NCBI RefSeq assembly: GCF_016595245.1
Contig: NZ_JAENHM010000074.1
Span: 35,149 to 99,148, forward strand
Length of the DNA: 64,000 nt
Reading direction: 5' to 3'
From: Azospirillum endophyticum
Lineage (GTDB): Bacteria > Pseudomonadota > Alphaproteobacteria > Azospirillales > Azospirillaceae
This document shows positions 43,042 through 51,693 of this stretch, piece by piece. The notes below the pieces were generated by a model. That model saw only the letters and a list, made by a program, of their open reading frames with translations, did not search any database and had not been told where the DNA came from. Numbering within the stretch: the first letter of the stretch is position 1; each line of letters opens with the position of its first letter. A program made the position numbers and the translations under genes.

Positions 43042-45299
43042 AGCAGCCGCCGGATGCCGGCCAGAAGCTCGTTCTGGTCGAAGCGCGTCTTGACGATGTA
43101 GGCGTCGGCACCGAGCCGCAGGCCGCGCTCGCGGTCCTCGTCGCTGGCACGCGAGGTGACGAGGATCACCGGGATCTCCTCCAGCCGCTTGTCCGCCTTC
43201 ACCGCCTGCAACAGGGCGAAGCCGTCCATCCGGGGCATCTCGACGTCGCTGATGATCAGGCCAACCTCCATCCCTTCCGACAGGCGCTCCAGAGCCTCGC
43301 GCCCGTCGACGCACAGCGTCACCCGATAACCATGGGCTTCGAGGATGCTCTTTTCCAGCGTGCGGGTGGTGATGCTGTCATCGACAACCAGGATATGCGC
43401 CCGGGCAGGGGTGGCCTCCTCCGCCGGGCGTGCCGGGGCCGGCAGGACGCTGCCGGGCAGCGGCATCAGACCCGAAATGTTCAGGACCAGCGCCGGCCCG
43501 CCGTCGTCCATCAGCACGGTGCCGAGATAGCGGCCGCTGTCGAGGCCGGTCTCCTCCGCCGCGGTCACCACCGTCTCGCGGGTGGCGACGAAGCGGTCGA
43601 CCGCCAGCGCCAGCCGCCGGTCCGCCGTCCGCACCACGACCAGCGCCAGCGAGCGGTCGGGGGTGGGCACCACCGGCGCCTCCATGTTCAGCAGGGCCGC
43701 CAGCGAGGTGACGGGAATCTCCTCCTCGGCAATGCGGATCATCGGCGTGCCGACGCCGGAGAACAGCGATTCGGCGGTGGCGCTGCGCAGCCGGACCACG
43801 TCGGCCGACGGGATCGCCAGGATCTGGTCCTGCACGGCGACGAAGACCAGGCGCTGGCTCAGGAGGCTGAGCGGCACCTCGATGGTGACGGCGGTGCCGC
43901 CCTCCGCCCGGTCGGCGATGGTCAGGTTGCCCTGCAGCCGCTCCACCTCCCGCCGGGCGATCGCCATCCCCATGCCTCGCCCGGCCAATTCGGTGGTGTG
44001 GGAGGCGGTGGAGAAGCCGGGGTGGAACAGGAACTCGGTCAGCCGTTCGAGCGGCATCTCCTCGCCCGAAGACAGCTCCGCGGCGTCGATCAGGCCGCGC
44101 TCCGCCGCCTTGCGCAGGATCGCCGCGCGGTCCAATCCGCGGCCGTCATCCTCGATGCGCAGGCGCAGCCGGGCCCCCTCCACCGACGCGGCGATGGTGA
44201 CGCGCGCCGCCGGCCGCTTGCCCATCGCCAGCCGTTCCGCCGGCGTCTCGATGCCGTGGCTGATGGCGTTGCGGGCGATGTGCAGGATCGGGTCCTTCAG
44301 CCGCTGCAGGACGGTGCGGTCGGCCTCGACCTCCAGCCCGCGGACATCGACCTCGACCTCCTTGCCCTCGGCCCGGCTGATGTCGCGGACCATGCGGCCG
44401 AGGCCGCTCAGCTGGTTTTCCGCCGGCAGCATGCGCAGGCGCCGCATGTCCTGCTGGAAGCCGCCGCCCCAGCGCCGCATCGACCACAGCAGCCGGTCAT
44501 GACTGCGGTGCGCGCCGTCGAGCGCGCCGCCCAGCGCGCGGAAGCGCCGCTCGAAGGCCATCAGGGCCGGCAACGCGCCGCGGCCTTCCAGCGCATCGGC
44601 CCCGCCATCCGCCGCCTTGTCGGCTCGGGCGCCGCGGCCGAGCTGCACGCGCAGGTGCCGCCATGCCCGGTCGAGCGCCCGCCATTCCTGGCGCATCGCC
44701 CGGAGCTGCTCGCCCAGCCCGGCCTGCGCCTCCACCTCCGGCAGCAGGGCCGACGCGGTCTCCGACAGGCGCTCCAGCCCCTGGGCGGCGATGCGGACCA
44801 GGGCCGCGGAGTCGGCCTCGTCCGCCCGGTCGCGGCGGGGCGACTGGCGTTCGGCCGTGCGGGCGGCGGTGCGGGCGGCGGCGGGACCTGCCGGGGCGGA
44901 CCGCGGAGAAGGGGGGCCGTCGCGTCCGCCGGCCAGCGCGTCGAGGTCGGCCAGCACGGCGGCCGTCTCCACCTCGCCGCCCCCCTGGAGCGACCAGGCG
45001 ACCAGATCCTCGATGGCATCGAGGGAACGGCGGATCACGCCGACGCTGGCGGCGTCCAGCGCGATCTCGCCCTTCTGCACCGCGATGACGGCGGCCTCCA
45101 GCCGGTGGGAGATCGCCTCCACCTCCGGCAGGTCGACCGCGCGGGCGGCGCCCTTCAGGCTGTGGGCACGCCGGTGGATGTCGACGAGGTCCGGCGCGTC
45201 GCCCGTCGCCTCCGCGTCGCGCAGCGCGTTGCGGATCGCCGAGAGATGGTCCTTGTGCTCGAGATCGAAGGCGGCGAGCAGGCGCTGGCGGATGTCCAT
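43038..45299 (-). CDS. cheA: CheA-type kinase fused to a receiver
   Basis: The 753-residue protein has an Hpt domain with phosphorylatable His46 (RRAHSLKGAARAV) and a long linker. The dimerisation/catalytic core follows (HIARNAISHGIETPAERLAMGK is the N box; DDGRGLDRAAI and RGMGMAIARREVE are G boxes). A CheW-like domain (about 495-620) and a C-terminal receiver (about 640-753; LVVDDSITTRTLEKSIL, Asp in IISDVEMPRMDG) complete the chain. The CheA-REC fusion and the gene set match alternative-function systems like WspE. It signals from the MCP. The flagellar P2 domain seems short or absent. Confidence 0.93.
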   Translation of the reverse strand: MDIRQRLLAAFDLEHKDHLSAIRNALRDAEATGDAPDLVDIHRRAHSLKGAARAVDLPEVEAISHRLEAAVIAVQKGEIALDAASVGVIRRSLDAIEDLVAWSLQGGGEVETAAVLADLDALAGGRDGPPSPRSAPAGPAAARTAARTAERQSPRRDRADEADSAALVRIAAQGLERLSETASALLPEVEAQAGLGEQLRAMRQEWRALDRAWRHLRVQLGRGARADKAADGGADALEGRGALPALMAFERRFRALGGALDGAHRSHDRLLWSMRRWGGGFQQDMRRLRMLPAENQLSGLGRMVRDISRAEGKEVEVDVRGLEVEADRTVLQRLKDPILHIARNAISHGIETPAERLAMGKRPAARVTIAASVEGARLRLRIEDDGRGLDRAAILRKAAERGLIDAAELSSGEEMPLERLTEFLFHPGFSTASHTTELAGRGMGMAIARREVERLQGNLTIADRAEGGTAVTIEVPLSLLSQRLVFVAVQDQILAIPSADVVRLRSATAESLFSGVGTPMIRIAEEEIPVTSLAALLNMEAPVVPTPDRSLALVVVRTADRRLALAVDRFVATRETVVTAAEETGLDSGRYLGTVLMDDGGPALVLNISGLMPLPGSVLPAPARPAEEATPARAHILVVDDSITTRTLEKSILEAHGYRVTLCVDGREALERLSEGMEVGLIISDVEMPRMDGFALLQAVKADKRLEEIPVILVTSRASDEDRERGLRLGADAYIVKTRFDQNELLAGIRRLL

Positions 45300-45314
45300 C
45301 AGGGGCTCGGTACT

Positions 45315-45552
45315 TCTCCCTCTCCCGTCCCGGGAGAGGGCATGGAGACGACGGCCACAGGCCGGACGACTGCAAGGCAGTCGTAGGCGGAATGCGGTCG
45401 CGGGACTTGCGAGCGACCTCGGGGCCCATGCGGAGCATGGGATGGGTGAGGGGTGCTGCGAGAAACCATGCGGTCCGGGAACCTTGCCCTACCCCTCACC
45501 CTCCCCGCGCCAAAGGCGCGGGTCCCCTCCCTCTCCCGGGACGGGAGAGGGC
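45315..45552. repeat. Dispersed palindromic repeat, family 1, between mcp and cheA
   Basis: Blocks CTCTCCCGTCCCGGGAGAGG (left) and CTCTCCCGGGACGGGAGAGG (right) flank GGGTGAGGGG and CCCCTCACCC inverted partners about 60 bases apart. A long transcribed hairpin would fall between the receptor and the kinase gene. The whole gap 45300-45591 is this element. Confidence 0.88.
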
Positions 45553-45591
45553 GATTTCGGAGAGGGGAAAGGGAAAGGCCCGTCATCCGCG

Positions 45592-47280
45592 TCACACCCG
45601 GTAGTTCCGCACCGCCTCGACCAGGCCCTGGCCGAGGTTGTTCAGGTTGGCGGCGGCGCCCTCCAGCTGGCGGGTGCCGGCGGCGGTCTGGCTGCTGGCT
45701 TCGCGGATGTTCTGCAGCGCCTGGATCACCTGCTCCAGGCCGATCTGCTGCTGGTTGGTGCCGGCGACGATCTGCTGGAAGGCCAGCACGCTCTCCTGGA
45801 TGTTCTCCGCCATGGTGCGGATGGTCGACTGGGTGGCGTCGGTCTGGCGCTTGCCGGCGGAGACGCGCTTCACCGCCTCCTCCGTCAGCATGACCGAGGC
45901 ATTGATGCCGTGCTGGATCTCCGACAGGTTGGAGCGGACCTGGGCGGTCGCCTCCTTCGACTGGTCGGCCAGGCTCTTGATCTCGCCGGCGACGATGGAG
46001 AAGGTGCGGCCGTGCTCGCCGGCCGCCGCCGCCTCGATGGCGGCGTTCAGCGCCAGCAGGTGGCAGCGCTCGGCGATGTCGTTCACCGTCACGATGATCT
46101 CGCCGATCGCCTGGGTGCGCTCGGACAGCATCACGATGTTCTCGGCCACCGCCTCGGCCTGCTCGCGGATGGCGTCCATCGCCTGGATGGTGTCGTCGAC
46201 CGCCTTCATGCCGGAATGACTGGAGGCCGCCACCGTCTGGGCGCCATGGGAGACGTCCTGGGCGCGGCGGTTGATCTGGGCGCCCGATTCGGTGATCTCC
46301 GACAGGGTCGCGGTGGTCTGCTCCACCGCCGCCAGCTGCTCGGCGACGCTGGCCGACTGCTGCTGGGTCGAGGCGCGGATCTGCGCGGTGGCGGCGTGGA
46401 CGCTCTCGGCCGTCTCCCGCGTGGTGCGGGCCATCGACTTCAGGCGGCCGGCCATCTCGTTCAGGTGCCGGCCGAGGATCGACAGTTCGTCCTTGCCGGC
46501 GATGACGATCTCCTGGGTCAGGTCGCCGTGGCCGACCTTGGTGACGAAATCGATGGCGCGGCCGAGCCGGCGGGTGATCGAGCTGCCGATCAGGTAGGCG
46601 ACGCCGACCGCGATCAGGAAGACGGCGACCAGGGCGATGACCGAGGACTGGATGGCGGAATTGTAGATCGCCCGGATGTCGTCGCGGCCGGCGGCGGTCA
46701 GATGATCGATGGCCGTCTGGGCGTTTTCGATGCGCTGCTCCATCACCTTGCGCAGTTCGTCCACCCGCTGGCGGCGCTGCAGGGCCTCCGCGATCTGATT
46801 GCGCTCCAGCAGCGTGTAGATGGTCCGCGCTTCATCCCCGACCGCCATGATGGCGCGGTTCATCTCGTTCACCGCGGTGTCCAGCTCGACCCAGCCCTTG
46901 CGGCGGTTGTCGGTCACGCTGCTGACGGACCGCTCAGCCACCATTGCGCGCAGCCTCCCCAGCGTGTCGCGCAGCCTCACCCCGACCTCGTCATAATGGC
47001 GCCGCAGCGGCAGCAACAGGGTCGGGATGTCGGGCACGCGCCCTTCGGCATTGGCGACGGAGACCGCGTTCAGCGCCGTCTCGCGCGTGCTGCGCAGCTC
47101 CGCCTGATCGTTGCCGACCGCGGTCACCAAGTCGGCGGCCTCGGTGTCGTAACTCGACACCGCCATGATGACGTCCAGCGCATCGGAAAAGCGCGACATC
47201 TGATACAGCGCCAGCAGCGCGGTCAGGACGCAGACCACGCCGAATCCCAGGACCAGCTTGTGCGCGACTTTGATGTTCAT
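45592..47280 (-). CDS. Methyl-accepting chemotaxis protein
   Basis: The 562-residue receptor has TM1 at about 9-28, a helical periplasmic sensing region up to about 195, TM2 at about 203-228, a HAMP-like linker, and a signalling domain whose hairpin tip reads RTFSIVAGEIKSLADQSKEA. Its tip deviates from the common VVADEVRKLAERS text, as in receptors that work in alternative systems. It is placed in the same operon as its CheA, CheR and CheB. The ligand is unknown. Confidence 0.92.
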   Translation of the reverse strand: MNIKVAHKLVLGFGVVCVLTALLALYQMSRFSDALDVIMAVSSYDTEAADLVTAVGNDQAELRSTRETALNAVSVANAEGRVPDIPTLLLPLRRHYDEVGVRLRDTLGRLRAMVAERSVSSVTDNRRKGWVELDTAVNEMNRAIMAVGDEARTIYTLLERNQIAEALQRRQRVDELRKVMEQRIENAQTAIDHLTAAGRDDIRAIYNSAIQSSVIALVAVFLIAVGVAYLIGSSITRRLGRAIDFVTKVGHGDLTQEIVIAGKDELSILGRHLNEMAGRLKSMARTTRETAESVHAATAQIRASTQQQSASVAEQLAAVEQTTATLSEITESGAQINRRAQDVSHGAQTVAASSHSGMKAVDDTIQAMDAIREQAEAVAENIVMLSERTQAIGEIIVTVNDIAERCHLLALNAAIEAAAAGEHGRTFSIVAGEIKSLADQSKEATAQVRSNLSEIQHGINASVMLTEEAVKRVSAGKRQTDATQSTIRTMAENIQESVLAFQQIVAGTNQQQIGLEQVIQALQNIREASSQTAAGTRQLEGAAANLNNLGQGLVEAVRNYRV

Positions 47281-47328
47281 TCTCGGACTCCAGCCCCGGA
47301 CGGCTCTGTTCTGGTGGATCGGTCGTTT

Positions 47329-47988
47329 TCAGCTTTTCACGAAGTCGAGCAAGGCTGCCATGTCGAGGATCGCCATGCGGTCGGCGGTGATCGTCCTGAC
47401 CAGCGGGCCGGCTTCCGCCGGGGCGGCGGCGCGCGGCGGCACGATGCCGGCCACCCGGTCGACCTCCCACAGGCGCAGGGCGGCCGGCCGGCCGGCGCCG
47501 GTGCGCAGCACGACGGCATAGCCCGGCTCCGCAGGGCCGCCGCCGGTTGCCGGCAGGGCGCCGAGCCCGCCGCACAGCCGGTCGAGGTCGAACAGCCGCA
47601 TCACCCGGCCGGCGACGGCGATCACGCCGAGCACCGCGGGCGGTGTGCCCGGCACCCGGGCCAGCCGCGGCATCGGCACGATCTGGCCGAGATGGCGCAG
47701 TTCCAGCCCATAGAGCGTCTCCGCCCCGCGCGCCACCAGCATCGGCGTGCCGCTGCTCTCCTCGCCGTGGAGCCGGGGGGTTTCGGCCAGTTCGTCCGCC
47801 CGGCGGGCCAGCACGGCGTCGGCCCAGGGGCCGCGGCCGGCGAAGGTCTCCTCCAGCTCGGCGCGGCGGTGCGCCAGCTTGTCGTGAACCGCCTCCCAGT
47901 CGATGGAAGCGCGGGCGGCGGATGCGCTTTCGAGAGCGGCGCGCAGCGGAGCGGCTCCCGGACCGGCGCCGGCAAGCGTATCGTCCAT
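47329..47988 (-). CDS. cheW: CheW-type adaptor protein
   Basis: The 219-residue protein has a CheW/SH3-like domain from about 80 to 215 (LRHLGQIVPMPRLARVPGTPPAVLGVIAVAGRVMRLFDLDR). The N-terminal 80 residues are an extra helical part. It links receptor and kinase. The start shares one base with the cheR stop (TGATG). It is one of two CheW genes, so the signalling array probably has two adaptor types, as in Wsp. Confidence 0.88.
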   Translation of the reverse strand: MDDTLAGAGPGAAPLRAALESASAARASIDWEAVHDKLAHRRAELEETFAGRGPWADAVLARRADELAETPRLHGEESSGTPMLVARGAETLYGLELRHLGQIVPMPRLARVPGTPPAVLGVIAVAGRVMRLFDLDRLCGGLGALPATGGGPAEPGYAVVLRTGAGRPAALRLWEVDRVAGIVPPRAAAPAEAGPLVRTITADRMAILDMAALLDFVKS

Positions 47989-49439
47989 CAGCCCTCCTCA
48001 CCGGTCAGCCAGAGGTCCAGCATGCCGCGCAGCTCCCGGACGGTCAGGCCGCCGCCCTCCGTCACCGCCTCGTCGTCGGCACGGGTCTCCAGCGCCTCGC
48101 GCGCGTTGCGGAAATGGCGCTGCGCCGGGACCAGCCGGCCGCGCCGCCAATAGGCGAGCGCCAGGTGATAGTCGGCGAGGACGAAGCGCGGGTCGAGATA
48201 CAGGGCCCGCTTGAAGGCCGCCACCGGATCGCCGACTCCGAGTTCCTCCTCCACCAGCCCGAGCTGGTAGTGGACGGCGGGATCCAGCCGGTTCGCCTCC
48301 ACCCGGGCCAGACAGGCTTCCAGTGCGCTCGAGCGGTCGTTCGTCTCGGCCTGATTCGGCAAGGGCGGCACGGGGGGCGGCGTGGCCGTCGATGCGGCCT
48401 TGCGCGGGCGCGGGCCGGGGGCCGATTCGGCCGACGCCCCGGAGACGGGGGGGACGGCGGATTTGGAGATGGCGCGCCGCAGTCCGGCCGCGGTCGCCGC
48501 CGTGGACGGCACCGGCACCGGGCCGGGGGGCGCGCCGCGCTTCGCGGCGGCGGCCGGAGCCGGCGTTTCGGCCTGCTTGCGGTAGAGGGTGGCGCCGGGA
48601 ACCGACACCGGAATGAACAGCTCGTTCATCTGCGGTCCGGCCTCGGCATGGCCGACCACCATCCAGCCGCCATCGGCCAGTGCCTTGTGCAGGTTCCCCA
48701 GCAGCCGGTGCCGCGTCGCCTCGTCGAAATAGATCATGACGTTGCGGCAGAGGATGATGTCGAAATGCCCGATCCCGTGCGGATAGGAGGGGATCTCCCC
48801 CTCCACGAGATTGAAGGGCATGAAGCTGGTCCACTGGCGGTATTTCGGTTTCACCGACCACAGCCTGTCCTGGCGGTCGAAGCAGGCCTCCAGCGTTTCC
48901 GGCGACAGGCCGCGCACCGCCCAGTCGCCGTAGGCGCCGCGCCGCGCCTGTTCCAGGAAGGCGCCGTTGATGTCGGTGCCGACGATGTGGACCTGCCAGC
49001 CCTCCAGCTGGGCGGCGAAATGCTGCTTCAGCAGGATTTCGACGGTGTAGGCCTCCGGTCCGATGGAACAGCCCGCGCTCCAGATCCGCAGCAGGCGGCT
49101 GGACTGGTTGCGGCGCAGGCATTCGGGGATGGCGACGGCGCGCAGCGCGTCGAACTGCTCGATGTAGCGGAAGAAGAAGGTCTCCCCCACCGCCAGCTCG
49201 TTGATCAGCCCCTGGTATTCCGCACCGTTCGGCCCTTCGGCCTCCAGCACCGCGAGATAGCCGCCGACCGTGGTGATCCGGCCGAAGGGCAGCCGGCGGT
49301 TGATCCGCTCGGCGAAGGCGGAATCCTTGTCGGCGTAATAGGCGAGCCCGGTGGCGTCGATCACCATCGCCTTGAGGCGCAGGAAGTTCGGGTCGCGGCG
49401 GATCGCCTCGATCCCGGCGGCGGCGGCGCTCGGCATCAT
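47988..49439 (-). CDS. cheR: CheR-type methyltransferase with TPR tail
   Basis: The 483-residue protein has the CheR N-terminal helical domain and a SAM-binding methyltransferase core (LRIWSAGCSIGPEAYTVEIL; ILCRNVMIYFDEATRHRLL). An Ala/Pro-rich linker and TPR-like repeats (HYQLGLVEEELGVGDPVAAFKRAL and ADYHLALAYWRRGRLVPAQRHF) follow. This CheR-TPR form is that of WspC. It methylates receptor glutamates. The start at 49439 shares 4 bases with the upstream cheW stop (ATGA). The 695-residue open frame that runs on to 50075 is not real beyond this start. Confidence 0.9.
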   Translation of the reverse strand: MMPSAAAAGIEAIRRDPNFLRLKAMVIDATGLAYYADKDSAFAERINRRLPFGRITTVGGYLAVLEAEGPNGAEYQGLINELAVGETFFFRYIEQFDALRAVAIPECLRRNQSSRLLRIWSAGCSIGPEAYTVEILLKQHFAAQLEGWQVHIVGTDINGAFLEQARRGAYGDWAVRGLSPETLEACFDRQDRLWSVKPKYRQWTSFMPFNLVEGEIPSYPHGIGHFDIILCRNVMIYFDEATRHRLLGNLHKALADGGWMVVGHAEAGPQMNELFIPVSVPGATLYRKQAETPAPAAAAKRGAPPGPVPVPSTAATAAGLRRAISKSAVPPVSGASAESAPGPRPRKAASTATPPPVPPLPNQAETNDRSSALEACLARVEANRLDPAVHYQLGLVEEELGVGDPVAAFKRALYLDPRFVLADYHLALAYWRRGRLVPAQRHFRNAREALETRADDEAVTEGGGLTVRELRGMLDLWLTGEEG

Positions 49440-50029
49440 GCGGCGCCGTCCCGGGACGACGCCGCATCGTGCGAGGCGGACGGGACGGCGGGCGGCACGG
49501 GGTCCCACTGCGCCAGCCGCCGTTCCGCCACCGCGCGGAAGGAGTCGAGCAGCCGGCCCTCCGCCTCGGTCAGCAGCCGGCCGGGGTCGAGCAGGGTCAC
49601 CGCGCCGCCGCGGCCGGTCACCCGGTCCAGGAAGGCGCCGGCCGCACAGCCGTTGAAGGACAGCGACGGGTCGGTGGGCGTCCGCTCCGCCGGATCGACC
49701 GCCATGTCGCCATGGACCTGATCGGCCAGCAGCGCCGCCGGCCGGCCCTGCCAGGTGACGAGCAGCAGCGGCGAATAGAGGCTCGGCACCGCGGCCCCTT
49801 CCGCCAGGTCCAGCAGGATGTCCAGGCGCAGGACCGGCACCACCTCCCCCTGGTAGCGGAAGACGCCCTCCACCGGCAGCGGTGCCGTCGGCAGCCGTTC
49901 CAGCCGCGGCAACGGCAGGAAACGCCGCACGGCTTCGACCGGCAGCGCCAGCACCCGGCCGGCAACCGAAAACACGACGCAACGGACCGACGACGGCAGG
50001 GAGGGGAATTGCTCGGGGAGTGGTGACAT
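49436..50029 (-). CDS. cheW: CheW-type adaptor protein, first gene of the operon
   Basis: The protein has 197 residues from the ATG at 50029 (or 209 from 50065). It contains a CheW domain (about 15-160): CVVFSVAGRVLALPVEAVRRFLPLPRLERLPTAPLPVEGVFRYQGEVVPVLRL is the usual opening. The C-terminal ~40 residues are extra. As the first gene, the promoter for the whole chemosensory operon should lie just upstream, in 50030-50242. Its sequence differs enough from the second CheW to indicate a separate role. Confidence 0.88.
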   Translation of the reverse strand: MSPLPEQFPSLPSSVRCVVFSVAGRVLALPVEAVRRFLPLPRLERLPTAPLPVEGVFRYQGEVVPVLRLDILLDLAEGAAVPSLYSPLLLVTWQGRPAALLADQVHGDMAVDPAERTPTDPSLSFNGCAAGAFLDRVTGRGGAVTLLDPGRLLTEAEGRLLDSFRAVAERRLAQWDPVPPAVPSASHDAASSRDGAA

Positions 50030-50242
50030 CCGTCCGTCGATGGTCTGGGATCCGACCGGGAACATGCCCCATCACGACTGCAATGCGAATTACTCCAAAG
50101 GTTTACGCCGTAGGGCCTATGCCTTGGGCTTGGCCGTCCCTGCCCTTTGCCCTGTGGCTGCGGCAGGCTACTCTCGGCGGCACCGGACGGAACGGGCAAA
50201 CCGGGCCGAACAAGCCGGACAGATCAAGGGAGAGGCGAGACG

Positions 50243-50710
50243 ATGGCCGGCCGTTACTTCGAGGATTTCCGCATCGGCGACGTGATCTTGTCGGAAGGAG
50301 CGACCCTGACCGACAGCCAGATCATGGATTTCGCCCTGCGCTTCGACCCGCAGCCCTTCCACATCGACGCGTCCGCCGCGGCGGACGGGCCGTTCCAGGG
50401 GCTGATCGCCAGCGGCTTCCATACCCTGTCGCTGACCTTCCGGCTGATCCGCGACACCGGCATCATCACCGGCACCAGCCTTGGCGGGTCCGGCATGGAC
50501 GAGCTGCGCTGGCTGCGGCCGGTGCGGCCCGGCGACAGCATCCGCGTCCGGGCGGAGGTGATGGAAACGATCCCGTCGCGCCGCGGCGGCCGCGGTACGG
50601 TGCGGCTGGCCTACACCACGGTGAACCAGCGGGGCGAGCCGGTGATGACCTGCATCATGAACCACATCATCGCCGGGCGGAGCGGCCCGGAAGCCACGAT
50701 CGCAGTCTGA
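50243..50710 (+). CDS. MaoC-type acyl dehydratase
   Basis: The protein has 155 residues from the ATG at 50243, with GGGAGAGGCG before it. It belongs to the hot-dog fold MaoC/R-hydratase family: FALRFDPQPFHIDASAA carries the catalytic Asp and His. The family hydrates enoyl-CoA or acts in related acyl-CoA steps, including PHA precursor supply. It lies divergent to the chemosensory operon, and the 33-residue extension upstream has no family support. Confidence 0.85.
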   Translation: MAGRYFEDFRIGDVILSEGATLTDSQIMDFALRFDPQPFHIDASAAADGPFQGLIASGFHTLSLTFRLIRDTGIITGTSLGGSGMDELRWLRPVRPGDSIRVRAEVMETIPSRRGGRGTVRLAYTTVNQRGEPVMTCIMNHIIAGRSGPEATIAV

Positions 50711-50824
50711 TCCGAATGCAGTCCGATCCGAGCGCCGTTGGGTCGAATCGCCGTTCGAATCGCCTGATGACGGGCGGGCGGCGTCGGCTATGATGGCATC
50801 TTCCCGTTGCGAGGCTTTTCCCGA

Positions 50825-51658
50825 ATGCTGCCGAACGCCACCGTGGTCGAGACCCAGATGGGCCGGTTCCTGCTGTTCGACGCGGCCGACGGCATCACCC
50901 GCCACCTGCGTCGCGACGGCCAATGGGATCCGACCACCCTGACGGTCGCCAAGGCCCTGGTGCAGATCGGGGAAAGCGGCGGCCGCAGCGGCGGCACCAT
51001 CGTCGATGGCGGGGCCAATGTCGGCGCCTTCACCATCCCGATGGCGCTGACCTTCCGCGACAGCCACCGGCTGGTCGGCTTCGAGGTGCAGCGGCCGCTC
51101 TATCACCTGCTGTGCGGCTCCGTCGCGCTCAACGGGCTCGACAGCGTGCTGGTCCACAATCTGGCGCTGGGCGAGCGGATGGCGGTGATCGAGATCCCCC
51201 TGCCCGATTATGCCAACGACCCCAACCTGGGCGCGCTCAGCCTCGATCCCGAGGTGCGGCGGATCCGCCGCGAAGCCGGGCTCGGCTGCGACACCGACGC
51301 GCCCGGGGTGCGTATGGGACAGGCCAGCATGGTCCGGCTGGACGATTTCGGCATCGACGACCTCTCCCTGCTGAAGCTCGACGTCGAGGGGATGGAACTG
51401 CCGGTCCTGAAGGGAGCGGCGGAAACGCTGAAGCGGTCCGGCCATCCACCGGTCCTGTTCGAACTGTGGGATGCCGACGCCATGCCGGGCATCCGCGACC
51501 CGCAGGAGGCGCTGCTGTCCCATCTCTACGGGCTCGGCTACGAGGTGCTGGTCGCCGGGGAAATGGCGATCGCCCAGCATCTGAGCCGGCGGGAGATCCT
51601 GCGATTCGGCCTGGAGGATGACGGCCGCCGCCTCGTCTTCGAGCAAGGACTGCGCTGA
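50825..51658 (+). CDS. FkbM-family SAM methyltransferase
   Basis: The protein is about 277 residues from the ATG at 50825 (a TTG at 50807 is also possible). It has the SAM-binding GGTIVDGGANVGAFTIPMAL and the later SLLKLDVEGMELPVLKGAAE of FkbM methyltransferases. Family members often O-methylate sugars or polyketides. No biosynthetic cluster is adjacent, so the substrate is unknown. The gap before it has several GATCCGA/CGAATCG-like short repeats without clear meaning. Confidence 0.85.
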   Translation: MLPNATVVETQMGRFLLFDAADGITRHLRRDGQWDPTTLTVAKALVQIGESGGRSGGTIVDGGANVGAFTIPMALTFRDSHRLVGFEVQRPLYHLLCGSVALNGLDSVLVHNLALGERMAVIEIPLPDYANDPNLGALSLDPEVRRIRREAGLGCDTDAPGVRMGQASMVRLDDFGIDDLSLLKLDVEGMELPVLKGAAETLKRSGHPPVLFELWDADAMPGIRDPQEALLSHLYGLGYEVLVAGEMAIAQHLSRREILRFGLEDDGRRLVFEQGLR

Positions 51659-51693
51659 GGGGAGCGCGGAGGAGCGGCGGCCCCGCTCCCCGC

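Noticed and set aside
45592..47280. MCP as part of a flagellar chemotaxis locus
   Set aside because: No flagellar or cheY/cheZ motility genes are adjacent, and CheA-REC, CheR-TPR and two CheW point to an alternative-function system.
44617..48153. 1178-residue open frame across cheA, the repeat, mcp and cheW
   Set aside because: It crosses an intergenic repeat and opposes four recognisable genes, and has only low-complexity text.
47988..50075. 695-residue frame joining CheR to the upstream CheW region
   Set aside because: The part before 49439 is a different frame of the cheW gene; the CheR domain starts at 49439 with an ATGA overlap.
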